64,000 nucleotides of DNA from Caproicibacterium sp. BJN0003 (GCF_026314295.1 NZ_CP111108.1:1302001-1366000); one strand, 5' to 3'. Positions 8,542 to 19,913 are shown, counted from the stretch's first letter. Numbers and translations are program-made. The notes: generated from the sequence alone by a model not told the origin.

Positions 8542-9198
8542 TTAGTTCACCTCCAGCCGATAGCCCACCTTATTCACCACTTGTAATTCCTTTTCCCATC
8601 CGACCTTTTTCCGGAGCCGCTGTACATGGAGACTAACCGTCTTGCTTCCATACTCCATTTCACCGCCCCATACTCGTTCATAAATAGTATCTCGATACAA
8701 TGCTGTGTCTGGGTTGCGGACAAACAGCAACAAAATTTGATATTCTTTGGGCGTCAGCGAAATCTCTTTTCCATCCCGCTTGACCTGCATAGACTGCATG
8801 TCCACTGTCAGACCGTCGATTTCTATAATATTAGCCGTTTTGTGGTAGCGCCGCAGAACAACATCAACCCGCGCCAATAGTTCTACGATTTCAAATGGCT
8901 TAACAATATAATCTTCCGCTCCAATTCTCAGCCCATGGACACGATCCTCCAGCGTGCTTTTTGCTGTTAAAAAGATCACCGGAATCCCCATGGGACGGAT
9001 ATAGTCCATTAATTCAAAGCCGTCAATTTTCGGCAACATCACATCCAGAAGGATCAAATCATATGTATTCTCTTCGAGCTTATCTGCGGCCTCTCCCCCA
9101 TCAAAAACGCACTCGCATACATGACCTGCTTTTTTCAGGCTGAGCCGAATCAGATTGGAGATGGGTTCTTCATCTTCCACAATCAAGATTTTTGCCAT
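8542..9198 (-). CDS. OmpR/PhoB-family response regulator
   Basis: A 218-residue regulator. ATG 9198 (MAKILIVEDE) is chosen because GAGGTG lies 6 nt upstream; an in-frame ATG at 9225 lacks a site. The receiver domain shows the acidic pair VEDEE, phospho-acceptor Asp in LILLDVMLP and the conserved Lys in FLTAKST followed by GAEDYIVKPF. The C-terminal winged helix has LTPKEYQILLLF and KTVSLHVQRLRKKVG, which defines the OmpR/PhoB class. It is the first gene of an operon with the kinase, the unknown anchored protein and the L,D-transpeptidase. A palindrome 52 nt upstream of the start may be a control site. Confidence 0.94.
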   Translation of the reverse strand: MAKILIVEDEEPISNLIRLSLKKAGHVCECVFDGGEAADKLEENTYDLILLDVMLPKIDGFELMDYIRPMGIPVIFLTAKSTLEDRVHGLRIGAEDYIVKPFEIVELLARVDVVLRRYHKTANIIEIDGLTVDMQSMQVKRDGKEISLTPKEYQILLLFVRNPDTALYRDTIYERVWGGEMEYGSKTVSLHVQRLRKKVGWEKELQVVNKVGYRLEVN

Positions 9199-9249
9199 GC
9201 TTTTCACCTCAATTTTATGGTACATCCAAACAGCATCTAAACGGCAAAT

Positions 9250-9270
9250 ATTTAACCCAATCGGTTAAAT
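9250..9270. promoter_or_regulatory. Perfect palindrome upstream of the response regulator
   Basis: ATTTAACC (9250-9257), 5 nt, GGTTAAAT (9263-9270). It lies about 50 nt before the regulator start inside its likely 5' region; a -10-like TACAAT (minus strand) occurs about 20-30 nt further upstream. It could be an operator or an mRNA hairpin. OmpR-class proteins usually bind direct repeats, so a different regulator is possible. Confidence 0.4.
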
Positions 9271-9417
9271 TACAATTTATATTTTTATTGTATCACATTC
9301 TTTTCTATAGCAATACATCATAAAATGACATTATATTGCAACTGATTTGCTGTAACGCCTCGTTAATTCAGCTATTTCTGTCTAACGCAAAAAATTTTAT
9401 CATTTTATTAAAACAAT

Positions 9418-9465
9418 AAAAAGCTCCACAGCGGTAAATTTTTCCGTTGCGGAGCTTTTTTCTCT
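9418..9465 (-). terminator. Intrinsic terminator after the flavodoxin-fold reductase gene
   Basis: Imperfect stem formed by AAGCTCC-ACAGCGG and CCGTTGC-GGAGCTT, with T-runs on both sides, so it can work in either direction. It lies 70 nt past the stop of the minus-strand reductase gene. The rest of 9199-9537 holds only the AT-rich regulator promoter region. Confidence 0.7.
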
Positions 9466-9537
9466 GAATATTTTATTTCGTTTAAATAAAGGGAAAAATA
9501 AAATTCATTCTTTACGAATGCTTAGATAAAAAACACC

Positions 9538-10230
9538 TTAGCATCTTTTCATTTTTTCAAACAGACTGTTGACATTCCGGATATAATCCTCCCGTGGAAT
9601 AAACGGGGTGTCGAGAATCGCCTGCGTTTTAGGCAAAATATGCCCACCTGCTTTATACTCTGTGCCAGCACATTCCACCGCATCCAGATATGGTTTGACG
9701 ATCTCGGCTGTATCTTCCTGCATCAAAAGCGCACCCTCGGCACAACAAATTGTCGCTGTATCCGATCCAAACATGTGCTTGAGTTGAAAAACCAGTCCAT
9801 CAAAGTTTCCGGTAATGTCCGGCAGGCCACCACTTGTTATAAGCACAGTTTTCTTTGTACCGTCTTCATAGCCATAATGATGTGCACGTCCATCTTTTCC
9901 AATATACATTTGAGGCTTATTAAAGCAAAGTGTCCGATCCATTAACGCTTTACACTGTGCCGGGGCTGAATAGCAGTAAACCGGCATCGACCAGATCACA
10001 AGATCCGCTGCGCGAATCATTTCCAACACTGAGATAGCATCATCTTCTTGCACACAGTGTCCGCCCGTTGCCATCCAACATGCATAGCAGGCACGGCAGG
10101 GATTTATCTGCAAATCGGCTGTATGAATAAATTTCGCTGTTTCGTTCATACCACGAAGAAACGCTTTCGTTAAAGCCAGCGTAGCACTTCTTTCTTTATT
10201 CGGTGACCCGTTAATGACTACTATATTCAT
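9538..10230 (-). CDS. NAD(P)H-dependent flavodoxin-fold reductase with iron-sulfur motif
   Basis: A 230-residue protein of the FMN-reductase/iron-sulfur flavoprotein group. The N-terminal FMN phosphate loop VVINGSPNKERSAT is followed by a compact cysteine cluster C-x2-C-x2-C-x7-C (CRACYACW...C, about residues 48-61), the pattern of [4Fe-4S] iron-sulfur flavoproteins, and by WSMPVYCYSAPAQCKALMDR, typical of the flavodoxin fold. It probably transfers electrons from ferredoxin or NAD(P)H to oxygen, quinone or aromatic substrates. Its start overlaps the stop of the AraC-family gene by 4 nt, so they form an operon and the regulator may control it. Confidence 0.85.
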   Translation of the reverse strand: MNIVVINGSPNKERSATLALTKAFLRGMNETAKFIHTADLQINPCRACYACWMATGGHCVQEDDAISVLEMIRAADLVIWSMPVYCYSAPAQCKALMDRTLCFNKPQMYIGKDGRAHHYGYEDGTKKTVLITSGGLPDITGNFDGLVFQLKHMFGSDTATICCAEGALLMQEDTAEIVKPYLDAVECAGTEYKAGGHILPKTQAILDTPFIPREDYIRNVNSLFEKMKRC

Positions 10231-11093
10231 TTACGTTCCTTTCCTTTTACAGGAATCCAGATCTCACTGTAATAATTTTCATCCTGAATTCCCTTTGGAT
10301 ACCTAGCAGGATCACTATACATCTCAATGTTGTAGCCAGCTGCAATCTCATAGTCTTTACTGTTCGGCAGCCACTCCGAAAAAATTCTTTTGTTCACGTC
10401 ATGTAAGGACTGCGGCATTCCGCCTTTGCAGGCAAAAACAGCCCAGGTGTATGCGGGAATGACCTTTGTAATAAAGCCTTTCGGTACCTCTGCGGTAGGA
10501 TCGTAATTATCCGCAACCAGATACTCGAATTCATCCGACCCCATACTTTCGTCAATACAAATTCCATACATTCCACATACGATCCGCTCTTTTCCTGGTT
10601 GATGAAGTCCGAGCCAAAACTTAGGAATTTCTGTCATCGCGCTATCATACTTAAATATTTTGGATGCTCCCATCACTGTAAATGAATCTTTTTCAACAAT
10701 TTTGTAATCCATAACATAACCACCTTCTAAAGTGAATTTGATTTTAAGAGGAGCAAAAGACTTTATCATTGCTCCATCTTTTCGAACAGCAGTCGGTGTG
10801 ACTCCATGAAAGCGGGTAAATGCTTTGGTAAAGCTGTCCGGCGAGTCATAACCATATTTTAGAGCAATATCAATGATCTTTTTGTCGGTAGACACAAGCT
10901 CACTACCGGCGAGGGTAAGCCTGCGTTCCCTGATATACTCTCCAACCGTAAAGCCACAAAGCATAGTAAATCCTTTTTGAAAATAAAAAGGAGATAGCAA
11001 CACCTGTTTTGCAATCTTTTCGACTGTCAGTTCGTTTGCGATATTGTCCTCAATGTAGTTGATTGCTTCACCGATACATTCAACCCAGCCCAT
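10227..11093 (-). CDS. AraC-family regulator with GyrI-like effector domain
   Basis: A 288-residue protein: N-terminal AraC DNA-binding region with two helix-turn-helix units (ELTVEKIAKQVLLSPFYFQ and IIDIALKYGYDSPDSFTKAF, then GVTPTAVR), and a C-terminal GyrI/BmrR-like ligand domain (DSFTVMGASKIFKYD, EYLVADNYDP, YTWAVFACKGGMPQSL, EIWIPVK). Such proteins (Rob/SoxS-like with a GyrI domain) sense small hydrophobic molecules and usually activate detoxification genes. It is translationally coupled to the downstream reductase gene. Confidence 0.9.
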   Translation of the reverse strand: MGWVECIGEAINYIEDNIANELTVEKIAKQVLLSPFYFQKGFTMLCGFTVGEYIRERRLTLAGSELVSTDKKIIDIALKYGYDSPDSFTKAFTRFHGVTPTAVRKDGAMIKSFAPLKIKFTLEGGYVMDYKIVEKDSFTVMGASKIFKYDSAMTEIPKFWLGLHQPGKERIVCGMYGICIDESMGSDEFEYLVADNYDPTAEVPKGFITKVIPAYTWAVFACKGGMPQSLHDVNKRIFSEWLPNSKDYEIAAGYNIEMYSDPARYPKGIQDENYYSEIWIPVKGKERK

Positions 11094-11280
11094 GGATACA
11101 TCTCCTTACCTGTGTTCTCATCTTATTCCTTTGAAAGCATCTGCTCCCGACTTTTTGTGTTATCTTTTGTCCGAAGCGTAAATCAGACGGTTTATCAATA
11201 TCTTACCATTCAATCTAAAACAACACAAGCTGCATTATTTTATGGTCAAATTTTCCTTATAAACAGTTAAATAAATTTTG

Positions 11281-11309
11281 TTGACAAATTAACTTTTTGT
11301 TTATATACT
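11281..11309 (+). promoter_or_regulatory. Consensus promoter of the arsR-permease operon
   Basis: TTGACA (11281-11286), a 17-nt spacer and TATACT (11304-11309), close to the sigma-A consensus. The operator palindrome starts 6 nt downstream and the TTG start of arsR follows at 11347. The remainder of 11094-11280 shows nothing else. Confidence 0.85.
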
Positions 11310-11314
11310 AATCT

Positions 11315-11336
11315 CATATCAAATATTTTTGATATG
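11315..11336. promoter_or_regulatory. ArsR/SmtB-type operator palindrome
   Basis: Perfect inverted repeat CATATCAAA (11315-11323), 4 nt, TTTGATATG (11328-11336). The core TCAA-N6-TTGA resembles operators of ArsR-type repressors. It covers the expected transcription start, so binding would block the operon: a simple metal(loid)-relieved autorepression design. Confidence 0.8.
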
Positions 11337-11346
11337 AGGTGATCAT

Positions 11347-11673
11347 TTGGCAAATATTTATGAAGAGCAAACAAAAATATTTAAAGCTTTTTGCGATGAA
11401 AATCGTCTAAAAATACTCGAGCTTTTGCGCGGCGGAGAAAAATGTGCCTGCATTTTACAGGAACAATTGGACTTAGGACAATCAGGTCTTTCTTATCACA
11501 TGAAGATTCTTGTTGAATCCGGTATCGTAGAAAGTCAGCAAAAAGGGAAATGGACTCATTATAAAATCAGCGAAAAAGGCAGCGCTTATGCCGGTATTTT
11601 ACTGAAAGAACTGACAACGCCGAACGCAATTGCAGAAAAACATACCTGCTGCAAACATAAAAATTTATTTTAA
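11347..11673 (+). CDS. arsR: ArsR-family metalloregulatory repressor
   Basis: A 108-residue winged-helix repressor. It starts with TTG; AGGTGA is 5 nt upstream. The sequence IFKAFCDENRLKILELLRGGEKCACIL has the ArsR signature with the vicinal Cys pair (C-A-C) that binds As(III)/Sb(III) at the recognition-helix start; LGQSGLSYHMKILVESGIV is the DNA-binding helix pair. The tail ends in KHTCCKHK, extra thiols that could add a metal ligand. It sits under its own promoter and operator and ahead of two permease genes, so it most likely represses an efflux system for trivalent arsenic or organoarsenical. Confidence 0.9.
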   Translation: MANIYEEQTKIFKAFCDENRLKILELLRGGEKCACILQEQLDLGQSGLSYHMKILVESGIVESQQKGKWTHYKISEKGSAYAGILLKELTTPNAIAEKHTCCKHKNLF

Positions 11674-11725
11674 AGCCATCCTAAACGGTAGCTTTTTAAA
11701 ACAAATAGTAAAAAGGAGTTTTAAT

Positions 11726-12205
11726 GTGGACACGCCTATATTGTATGGAACAGCTCTCCTTCTTTTAGCAGTTTCTTTTTTTAAAGACAAAAAGAAAACC
11801 AAACAATCTCTTAAAAAAGCATGGAAATCTTTTGAAAACATTATGCCTCAGTTTCTGGTCGTCATTTTGCTTGTGGGAATATTGCTTGCCGTGCTAAATA
11901 CCGAAGTTATTTCTAAACTGATTGGGTCAAACTCAGGGTGGTTTGGTGTCGTAGTTTCCGCTTTAATTGGTGCTGTTACCCTAATTCCTGGTTTTGTCGC
12001 ATTTCCAACGGCGGCGATGCTTCTGCAGAGCGGCGCCGGATATATGCAGATTGGCGCATTTGTTTCCACATTAATGATGGTCGGCATTGTCACTATGCCA
12101 GTTGAAATAAAATATTTTGGTAAACGACTAACAATTTTAAGAAATGTGATTGCATTTTTCTTCTCTTTTATTGTCGCTTATATAATAGGAACGGTGGTGG
12201 GCTAA
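11726..12205 (+). CDS. Permease half-protein 1 (ArsP/YraQ, DUF318-type)
   Basis: A 159-residue membrane protein. GTG 11726 is chosen because AAGGAG lies 7 nt upstream; the reading frame stays open further left, overlapping arsR, but without a start site. About four membrane helices, with the family motif GFVAFPTAAMLLQSGAGY and VGIVTMPVEIKYFGKR. Full-length permeases of this family (PF03773, including the organoarsenical exporter ArsP) are about 300-350 residues; here the protein is split, and the second half follows after 1 nt. The two probably assemble as a heterodimer. Confidence 0.8.
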   Translation: MDTPILYGTALLLLAVSFFKDKKKTKQSLKKAWKSFENIMPQFLVVILLVGILLAVLNTEVISKLIGSNSGWFGVVVSALIGAVTLIPGFVAFPTAAMLLQSGAGYMQIGAFVSTLMMVGIVTMPVEIKYFGKRLTILRNVIAFFFSFIVAYIIGTVVG

Positions 12206-12206
12206 T

Positions 12207-12752
12207 ATGAAAGTAAAAGCAATCTTAAAAAGATATCGCGCATTTTTAATAGCCGTAGTTGCAATAGGAATTCTAACACTGATTAACCGCCCGCTCGGCC
12301 TTAAGGCCATGAGTAATTCAGCCTATCAGATCGAACAAATGCTGTTTGTCATTCCTCCAGTATTTATTCTGCTTGGATTACTTGACGTGTGGGTTCCAAA
12401 AGAAACAATGATTAAATATATGGGAGAAGGCTCTGGTCTAAAAGGAATTTTGCTTTCTATGTTTATCGGCTCAGCGGCAGCAGGTCCGCTTTATGGGGCT
12501 TTTCCGGTTGCCGCGGTATTTATGAAAAAGGGTGTTAAATTTAGCAATATTCTCATTTTTATCGGCGCATGGTCAACAACAAAAATACCGATGTTTTTAT
12601 TTGAAATGGCAGCATTAGGCGCAAAATTTGCAGTTACGAGACTATTGGTGGATATTCCAGGAATCATTATAATCGCCTATATTCTTTCTAAACTGATATC
12701 AAAAGAAGAAATAAAAACAATTTATAAAAATGCGGAAGACATCAGCAAATAG
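12207..12752 (+). CDS. Permease half-protein 2 (ArsP/YraQ, DUF318-type)
   Basis: A 181-residue membrane protein with about five hydrophobic segments. The motif GPLYGAFPVAAVFMKKGVKF echoes the GFVAFPTAAMLLQSGAG of the first half, showing that the two halves are internal-repeat homologues now encoded separately. A C-terminal charged tail ends the protein. Start ATG 12207 directly follows the stop of half 1. Role as for half 1: export under ArsR control; substrate not determined. Confidence 0.8.
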   Translation: MKVKAILKRYRAFLIAVVAIGILTLINRPLGLKAMSNSAYQIEQMLFVIPPVFILLGLLDVWVPKETMIKYMGEGSGLKGILLSMFIGSAAAGPLYGAFPVAAVFMKKGVKFSNILIFIGAWSTTKIPMFLFEMAALGAKFAVTRLLVDIPGIIIIAYILSKLISKEEIKTIYKNAEDISK

Positions 12753-12770
12753 GATCCAAATAAAACAGAA

Positions 12771-12810
12771 GGCTGACAGTTAAATGAAGGACTGTCAGCC
12801 CTTTTATTTT
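12771..12810 (+). terminator. Terminator of the arsR-permease operon
   Basis: Perfect 10-bp stem GGCTGACAGT / ACTGTCAGCC with a 10-nt loop, followed by CTTTTATTTT, 18 nt past the permease stop. Confidence 0.9.
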
Positions 12811-12942
12811 ATACTGTAATACTCTGCCAAAACATGGTAAATTGACTATGCCTTTTTGGGGGTGTAAAATAGGAAAAAGTATTGGCCATTTTTGGAATGA
12901 TTTATCGTATATGAATTTCTCCCATGGACATGCAGAAACGAG

Positions 12943-14682
12943 ATGAGAAGCTTGAGGCAAATGTTAAAATTTTTGGAGCATCATAAGAAAGAAAGCATTT
13001 TAGCACCATTATTTAAAATGCTTGAGGCAATGTTTGATTTACTGATTCCTATTATTACAGCAGATATTATCAACAATGGAATCGCAAATCAAGATTCCAA
13101 ATATGTTTTTACTCACTGTGGTCTGATCATACTTCTTGGTGTTATTGGACTCGTTTGCAGCATTACTGCGCAATATTTTGCGGCAAAAGCGGCCGTAGAG
13201 GCTTGTACCGGGGTTAGGCATAAACTATTTGACAAAATTCAGTCACTAGGGTTTTCCGAAGCGGATTCAATGGGAACCGAAACCCTGATTACTCGAATGA
13301 CAAGCGACGTCAACCAACTTCAAAATGGAATCAATCTGTTCTTGCGGCTGCTCCTACGCGCCCCGTTTATTGTTGTCGGTGCAACAGTGATGGCATTTGC
13401 AATTAATGAAAAAATTGCTCTAATCTTTGTCGGAGCTATTCCCATTCTTTTTTTTGTGATTTTCGGAATTATGCTTAAAACAATTCCCCTTTATAAAAAT
13501 GTTCAAAGCCGCCTTGACAAGATCACTGGTATCACCCGTGAAAATTTAACCGGAGTCCGTGTCGTACGAGCATTTGGGCGCGAAGCAGATGAAACTACAC
13601 GCTTTGAAAAAGCAGATGCTTCTCTTGCAAATAGTCAACTTCGTGTCGGTAAAATTTCGGCACTGATGAATCCACTTACATACGTGATCATCAACCTAGC
13701 AATCATCGCAATTCTGCAAGTTGGTTCCTTCCAGATCAATGCCGGAACTCTTGCGATGGGTGACATTGTTGCTCTTGTGAACTACATGAATCAGATTCTT
13801 CTGGAACTTGTAAAATTCGCAAATTTGATTATTCAGATAACGAAAGCGATCGCCTGTTCCGAACGAATTAATGCCGTCCTCGCGATGCAGCCCCAGATGA
13901 AATTCGGAAACAAAAAAGTAGACTCTTCTTCGTCTGAAAACGCTGTCGAATTTAGTCATGTCTCTTTGACCTACGCCGGTGCCGGAGAAGAAAGCCTTTT
14001 AGATTTCTCCTTTACCGCAAAAAAGGGGCAAACAATTGGCATTATTGGTGGCACTGGCAGCGGAAAAACAAGTCTTGTCAGTCTTCTTCCCCGCTATTAT
14101 GACTCGACAACGGGATCAGTAAAAATTTTTGGGCATGACATTCGCGAATACGATAAAGACAGCCTTAGAAGCAATGTCAGTACTGTCATGCAGAAAGCGC
14201 AGCTGTTTTCTGGCACAATCCGCAGTAATCTTAAATGGGGTAATGAGGATGCCGATGATGCAACACTCTGGAAAGCGCTCGATGCCGCACAGGCATCCGA
14301 AATTGTTCGAGGAAAGCCCAAGGGTCTTGATGAACCTGTCGAACAGGGAGGACGAAACTTTTCCGGCGGTCAAAAGCAGCGGCTCTCTATTGCCCGATCA
14401 TTAGTCGCCGACCCAAAGATTCTGATTTTGGATGATTCTGCGAGTGCTCTGGACTATGCAACAGACGCCGCACTTCGAAAAGCACTGGCTAAGCTCCCCG
14501 GGGATATGACAACCTTTATCGTCAGCCAACGTGCAAACAGCATTTGCCATGCTGATCAGATTTTGGTACTCGATGAAGGAAAGCTTGTCGGAATTGGCAA
14601 ACATGAAGATCTGCTGAAAACTTGTCCGATCTATCTGGACATCTACAACAGCCAATTTCAAAAGAAGGAGGAAATGGCATGA
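12943..14682 (+). CDS. ABC exporter subunit A (degenerate catalytic site)
   Basis: A 579-residue half-transporter: six membrane segments (about 15-300) and a nucleotide-binding domain (about 335-579). Walker A is GGTGSGKTSL, the signature is FSGGQKQRLS, and Walker B reads LILDDSASALD, with Asp where the catalytic Glu should be. That marks the degenerate site of a heterodimeric exporter (BmrCD, TM287/288 type). Likely exports drugs or peptides out of the cell with subunit B, whose ATG overlaps this stop. The start is uncertain: ATG 12943 has no good ribosome site and ATG 12961 has GAGG only 3 nt away. Confidence 0.92.
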   Translation: MRSLRQMLKFLEHHKKESILAPLFKMLEAMFDLLIPIITADIINNGIANQDSKYVFTHCGLIILLGVIGLVCSITAQYFAAKAAVEACTGVRHKLFDKIQSLGFSEADSMGTETLITRMTSDVNQLQNGINLFLRLLLRAPFIVVGATVMAFAINEKIALIFVGAIPILFFVIFGIMLKTIPLYKNVQSRLDKITGITRENLTGVRVVRAFGREADETTRFEKADASLANSQLRVGKISALMNPLTYVIINLAIIAILQVGSFQINAGTLAMGDIVALVNYMNQILLELVKFANLIIQITKAIACSERINAVLAMQPQMKFGNKKVDSSSSENAVEFSHVSLTYAGAGEESLLDFSFTAKKGQTIGIIGGTGSGKTSLVSLLPRYYDSTTGSVKIFGHDIREYDKDSLRSNVSTVMQKAQLFSGTIRSNLKWGNEDADDATLWKALDAAQASEIVRGKPKGLDEPVEQGGRNFSGGQKQRLSIARSLVADPKILILDDSASALDYATDAALRKALAKLPGDMTTFIVSQRANSICHADQILVLDEGKLVGIGKHEDLLKTCPIYLDIYNSQFQKKEEMA

Positions 14683-16460
14683 AACAGGTGGTTCAGAAAA
14701 AGGATCTAAAACATCAGCATGCCACTTTCTCTCGTGTGCTAAAATTAATTACTCCATACCATCTTTTCGTCGTTCTAAGCATTGTCTCTGCGGCAGTTTC
14801 CGTTTTTGGTCAGCTTTATATTCCTATCCTCGCCGGACGTGCGATTGATTTCATGATTAGCGAAGGTAAAGTGGATTTTTTGGGCGTAAAAAATATACTT
14901 CTTGAAATTTTGATCGTTGCAGGAGTCGCTGGACTCGGTCAGTGGATTTCCGGTGTCAGCAACAACCACATCACATATTGCATCAGTCGTAATTTACGAG
15001 ACTCATCCATTCACAAGATCCAGACACTTCCACTTTCCTATCTTGATTCCCATCCAACTGGTGATCTTCTAAGTCGTGTAGTAGCCGATATTGACCTCTT
15101 TTCCGATGGCTTACTGATGGGATTTACTCAGTTTTTCTCCGGAGTTTTGACAATTTTGGGGACTCTGATATTTATGCTCACAGTCAACTTGCCAATTGCA
15201 CTTGTTGTAATTGGTGTCACCCCCCTAAGCCTCGTAGTTGCGGCGTTTATTGCAAAAAAGAGTTACCATTACTTTAGCAAACAAACCGCCGTCCGCGGTG
15301 AACAAACAGCTCTTATCAATGAACGAATTGAAGGAGTCAAAGTAGTGCAGGACTTCGGGTACGAACAGGAAAATCTAAAAGATTTCGACGAAGTTAACGA
15401 TCGGCTAAGTACTGTTAGCCTGAAAGCAATTTTTTACTCTAGCATTACAAATCCATCAACTCGTTTTGTAAATAACCTTGTCTATGCAGGTGTTGCTCTT
15501 GTAGGTTCCCTAATAGCGATCAGCGGTGGGATTACAATCGGTGAGCTGAGCTGCTTCTTGACTTACGCAAATCAGTATACAAAACCATTCAATGAAATTT
15601 CCGGCGTCATTACCGAAATGCAAAATGCTCTATCTTGCGCCGCACGTGTATTTGAATTTCTGGATGCAAAAGATCAAATTCCAGATGAAGAAGATGCACA
15701 GATTCTCTCTCCGGAAAACGTGGATGGTAGCGTCACTATCAAAGATGTCGCTTTCCAATATGTACCGGATCGAGAATTGATCCGTGACTTCAATCTTTCT
15801 GTTTATCCTGGCGAACGTGTTGCAATAGTTGGCCCAACTGGCTGTGGAAAAACGACTTTGATTAACCTTTTGATGCGCTTTTATGACGTGAACTCTGGCA
15901 GCATATCTGTATCGGGTACCGACATTCGGAGTGTTACAAGAAAAAGTTTACGAAAAAGTTATGGTATGGTACTCCAGGATACCTGGTTAAAAGAAGGAAC
16001 CATCCTTGAAAACATTGCCTATGGAAAACCAGATGCTACTCGCGAAGAAGTTATCGAAGCTGCAAAAGCCGCACATGCACATGGTTTCATTTCTCGGCTT
16101 TCTCATGGATATGATACAGTTATTGAAGAAAACGGCGACAGTATCAGCCAAGGACAAAAGCAGCTTTTGTGCATTGCTCGTGTTATGCTCTGCTTACCTC
16201 CCATGTTGATTTTGGATGAAGCAACCTCCAGCATTGATACCCGGACAGAAATTCAGATTCAAAAAGCATTCTCAGAAATGATGAAAGGCAGGACCAGTTT
16301 TATTGTTGCCCATCGACTTTCTACCATTCGGGAAGCAGACATCATTCTCGTTATGAAGGATGGACAAATTATCGAAAAAGGTACACACGATTCTCTGCTG
16401 GCCGCCAACGGATTTTATGCAAAACTCTATAATAGTCAATTTGAAGGAATGGCAATCTAA
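14679..16460 (+). CDS. ABC exporter subunit B (intact catalytic site)
   Basis: A 593-residue half-transporter. ATG 14679 follows AAGGAGG and overlaps the partner's stop (ATGA). Six membrane segments precede a nucleotide-binding domain with Walker A GPTGCGKTTL, a signature ISQGQKQLL (Q in place of the second G) and Walker B LILDEATSSID carrying the catalytic Glu; H-loop is VAHRLST. A degenerate partner plus a canonical Glu here fits an asymmetric heterodimer. The degenerate signature of this subunit would face the non-hydrolytic site. Confidence 0.93.
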   Translation: MKQVVQKKDLKHQHATFSRVLKLITPYHLFVVLSIVSAAVSVFGQLYIPILAGRAIDFMISEGKVDFLGVKNILLEILIVAGVAGLGQWISGVSNNHITYCISRNLRDSSIHKIQTLPLSYLDSHPTGDLLSRVVADIDLFSDGLLMGFTQFFSGVLTILGTLIFMLTVNLPIALVVIGVTPLSLVVAAFIAKKSYHYFSKQTAVRGEQTALINERIEGVKVVQDFGYEQENLKDFDEVNDRLSTVSLKAIFYSSITNPSTRFVNNLVYAGVALVGSLIAISGGITIGELSCFLTYANQYTKPFNEISGVITEMQNALSCAARVFEFLDAKDQIPDEEDAQILSPENVDGSVTIKDVAFQYVPDRELIRDFNLSVYPGERVAIVGPTGCGKTTLINLLMRFYDVNSGSISVSGTDIRSVTRKSLRKSYGMVLQDTWLKEGTILENIAYGKPDATREEVIEAAKAAHAHGFISRLSHGYDTVIEENGDSISQGQKQLLCIARVMLCLPPMLILDEATSSIDTRTEIQIQKAFSEMMKGRTSFIVAHRLSTIREADIILVMKDGQIIEKGTHDSLLAANGFYAKLYNSQFEGMAI

Positions 16461-16685
16461 TGGTTTTTTGTGTTTAGCTGTTCGGAATAGATGGTTGAAT
16501 TTCAAAAGCATTACCGCTATTTTACGGGGATAAAACGCATTTCTGCTGCATATGCCTGTGCTTCAACGCACAGTGATGAGTGAGTTACTAACCAAAAGAT
16601 ACCAATCAAATTCTTATGCAAAACTTATTCAATTTCAAAAAGCTGAAAACCGGATACCAGAATTGATTTCATTCCCATTCAAAAA
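16461..16685 (+). other. Intergenic stretch after the ABC exporter: nothing recognised
   Basis: AT-rich sequence between the exporter stop and the terminator at 16686. No reading frame with a ribosome site, RNA gene or repeat was recognised. Confidence 0.5.
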
Positions 16686-16727
16686 AACACCCACAGGAAT
16701 TTTAAAATTCCTGTGGGTGTTTTTTTG
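16686..16727 (+). terminator. Strong intrinsic terminator (36-nt perfect palindrome)
   Basis: An 18-bp perfect inverted repeat centred at 16703/16704 (arms around ACCCACAGGAATTTT), followed by TTTTTTTG on the plus strand. It would end the exporter transcript and also insulate it from the convergent rRNA operon. Confidence 0.85.
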
Positions 16728-16830
16728 ATAAGAAATCGGCCAAAATTTAATCTTTACTGCAGTCATAACATAATTATCAGGTCAAGCACTTCAGAGATAA
16801 TCAAACGGTCTGCTTTTACAGATAGGCTAA

Positions 16831-16861
16831 AAAAAGTCCCCGCTGATTTAAAAGTCAGCGG
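16831..16861 (-). terminator. Second terminator of the rRNA operon
   Basis: Stem CCGCTGA (16840-16846) / TCAGCGG (16855-16861); read on the minus strand it is followed by GGACTTTTTTT. It lies 20 nt beyond the first rrn terminator, giving tandem termination. Confidence 0.7.
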
Positions 16862-16881
16862 AGAAATAAAATATCAACTTA

Positions 16882-16917
16882 AAAAAGAAAAACCGGGCAG
16901 CCAAGCTGGCAGCCCGG
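16882..16917 (-). terminator. First terminator of the rRNA operon
   Basis: GC-rich stem CCGGGC-T-GCC / GGC-T-GCCCGG (16893-16917) with a T·T mismatch, followed on the minus strand by TTTTTC and more T. It is 8 nt beyond the 3' end of tRNA-Lys. Confidence 0.85.
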
Positions 16918-16925
16918 AAGTAGTT

Positions 16926-17001
16926 TGGTGCACCATCAGGGACTCGAACCCGGGACACCCTGATTAAGAGTCAGGTGCTCTACCAACTGAGCTAATGGTG
17001 C
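16926..17001 (-). tRNA. tRNA-Lys (anticodon CTT)
   Basis: A 76-nt cloverleaf with an encoded CCA end. Acceptor GCACCAT pairs with ATGGTGC; the D arm AGCTCAGTTGGTAGAGC, anticodon loop CTCTTAA (CTT) and T loop GGTTCGAGTCC are all visible on the minus strand. It is the last gene of the rRNA operon, 81 nt past the end of 23S, in the place where 5S is usually found. Confidence 0.96.
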
Positions 17002-17082
17002 ATAAAACATGCACATTTTGTACACTGAAAACTGAATAAAGGTAAGTAGAAGAGAGAAAGAGCGCGGACCAAAGAAGGTTAA

Positions 17083-19913
<2,831 letters not shown>

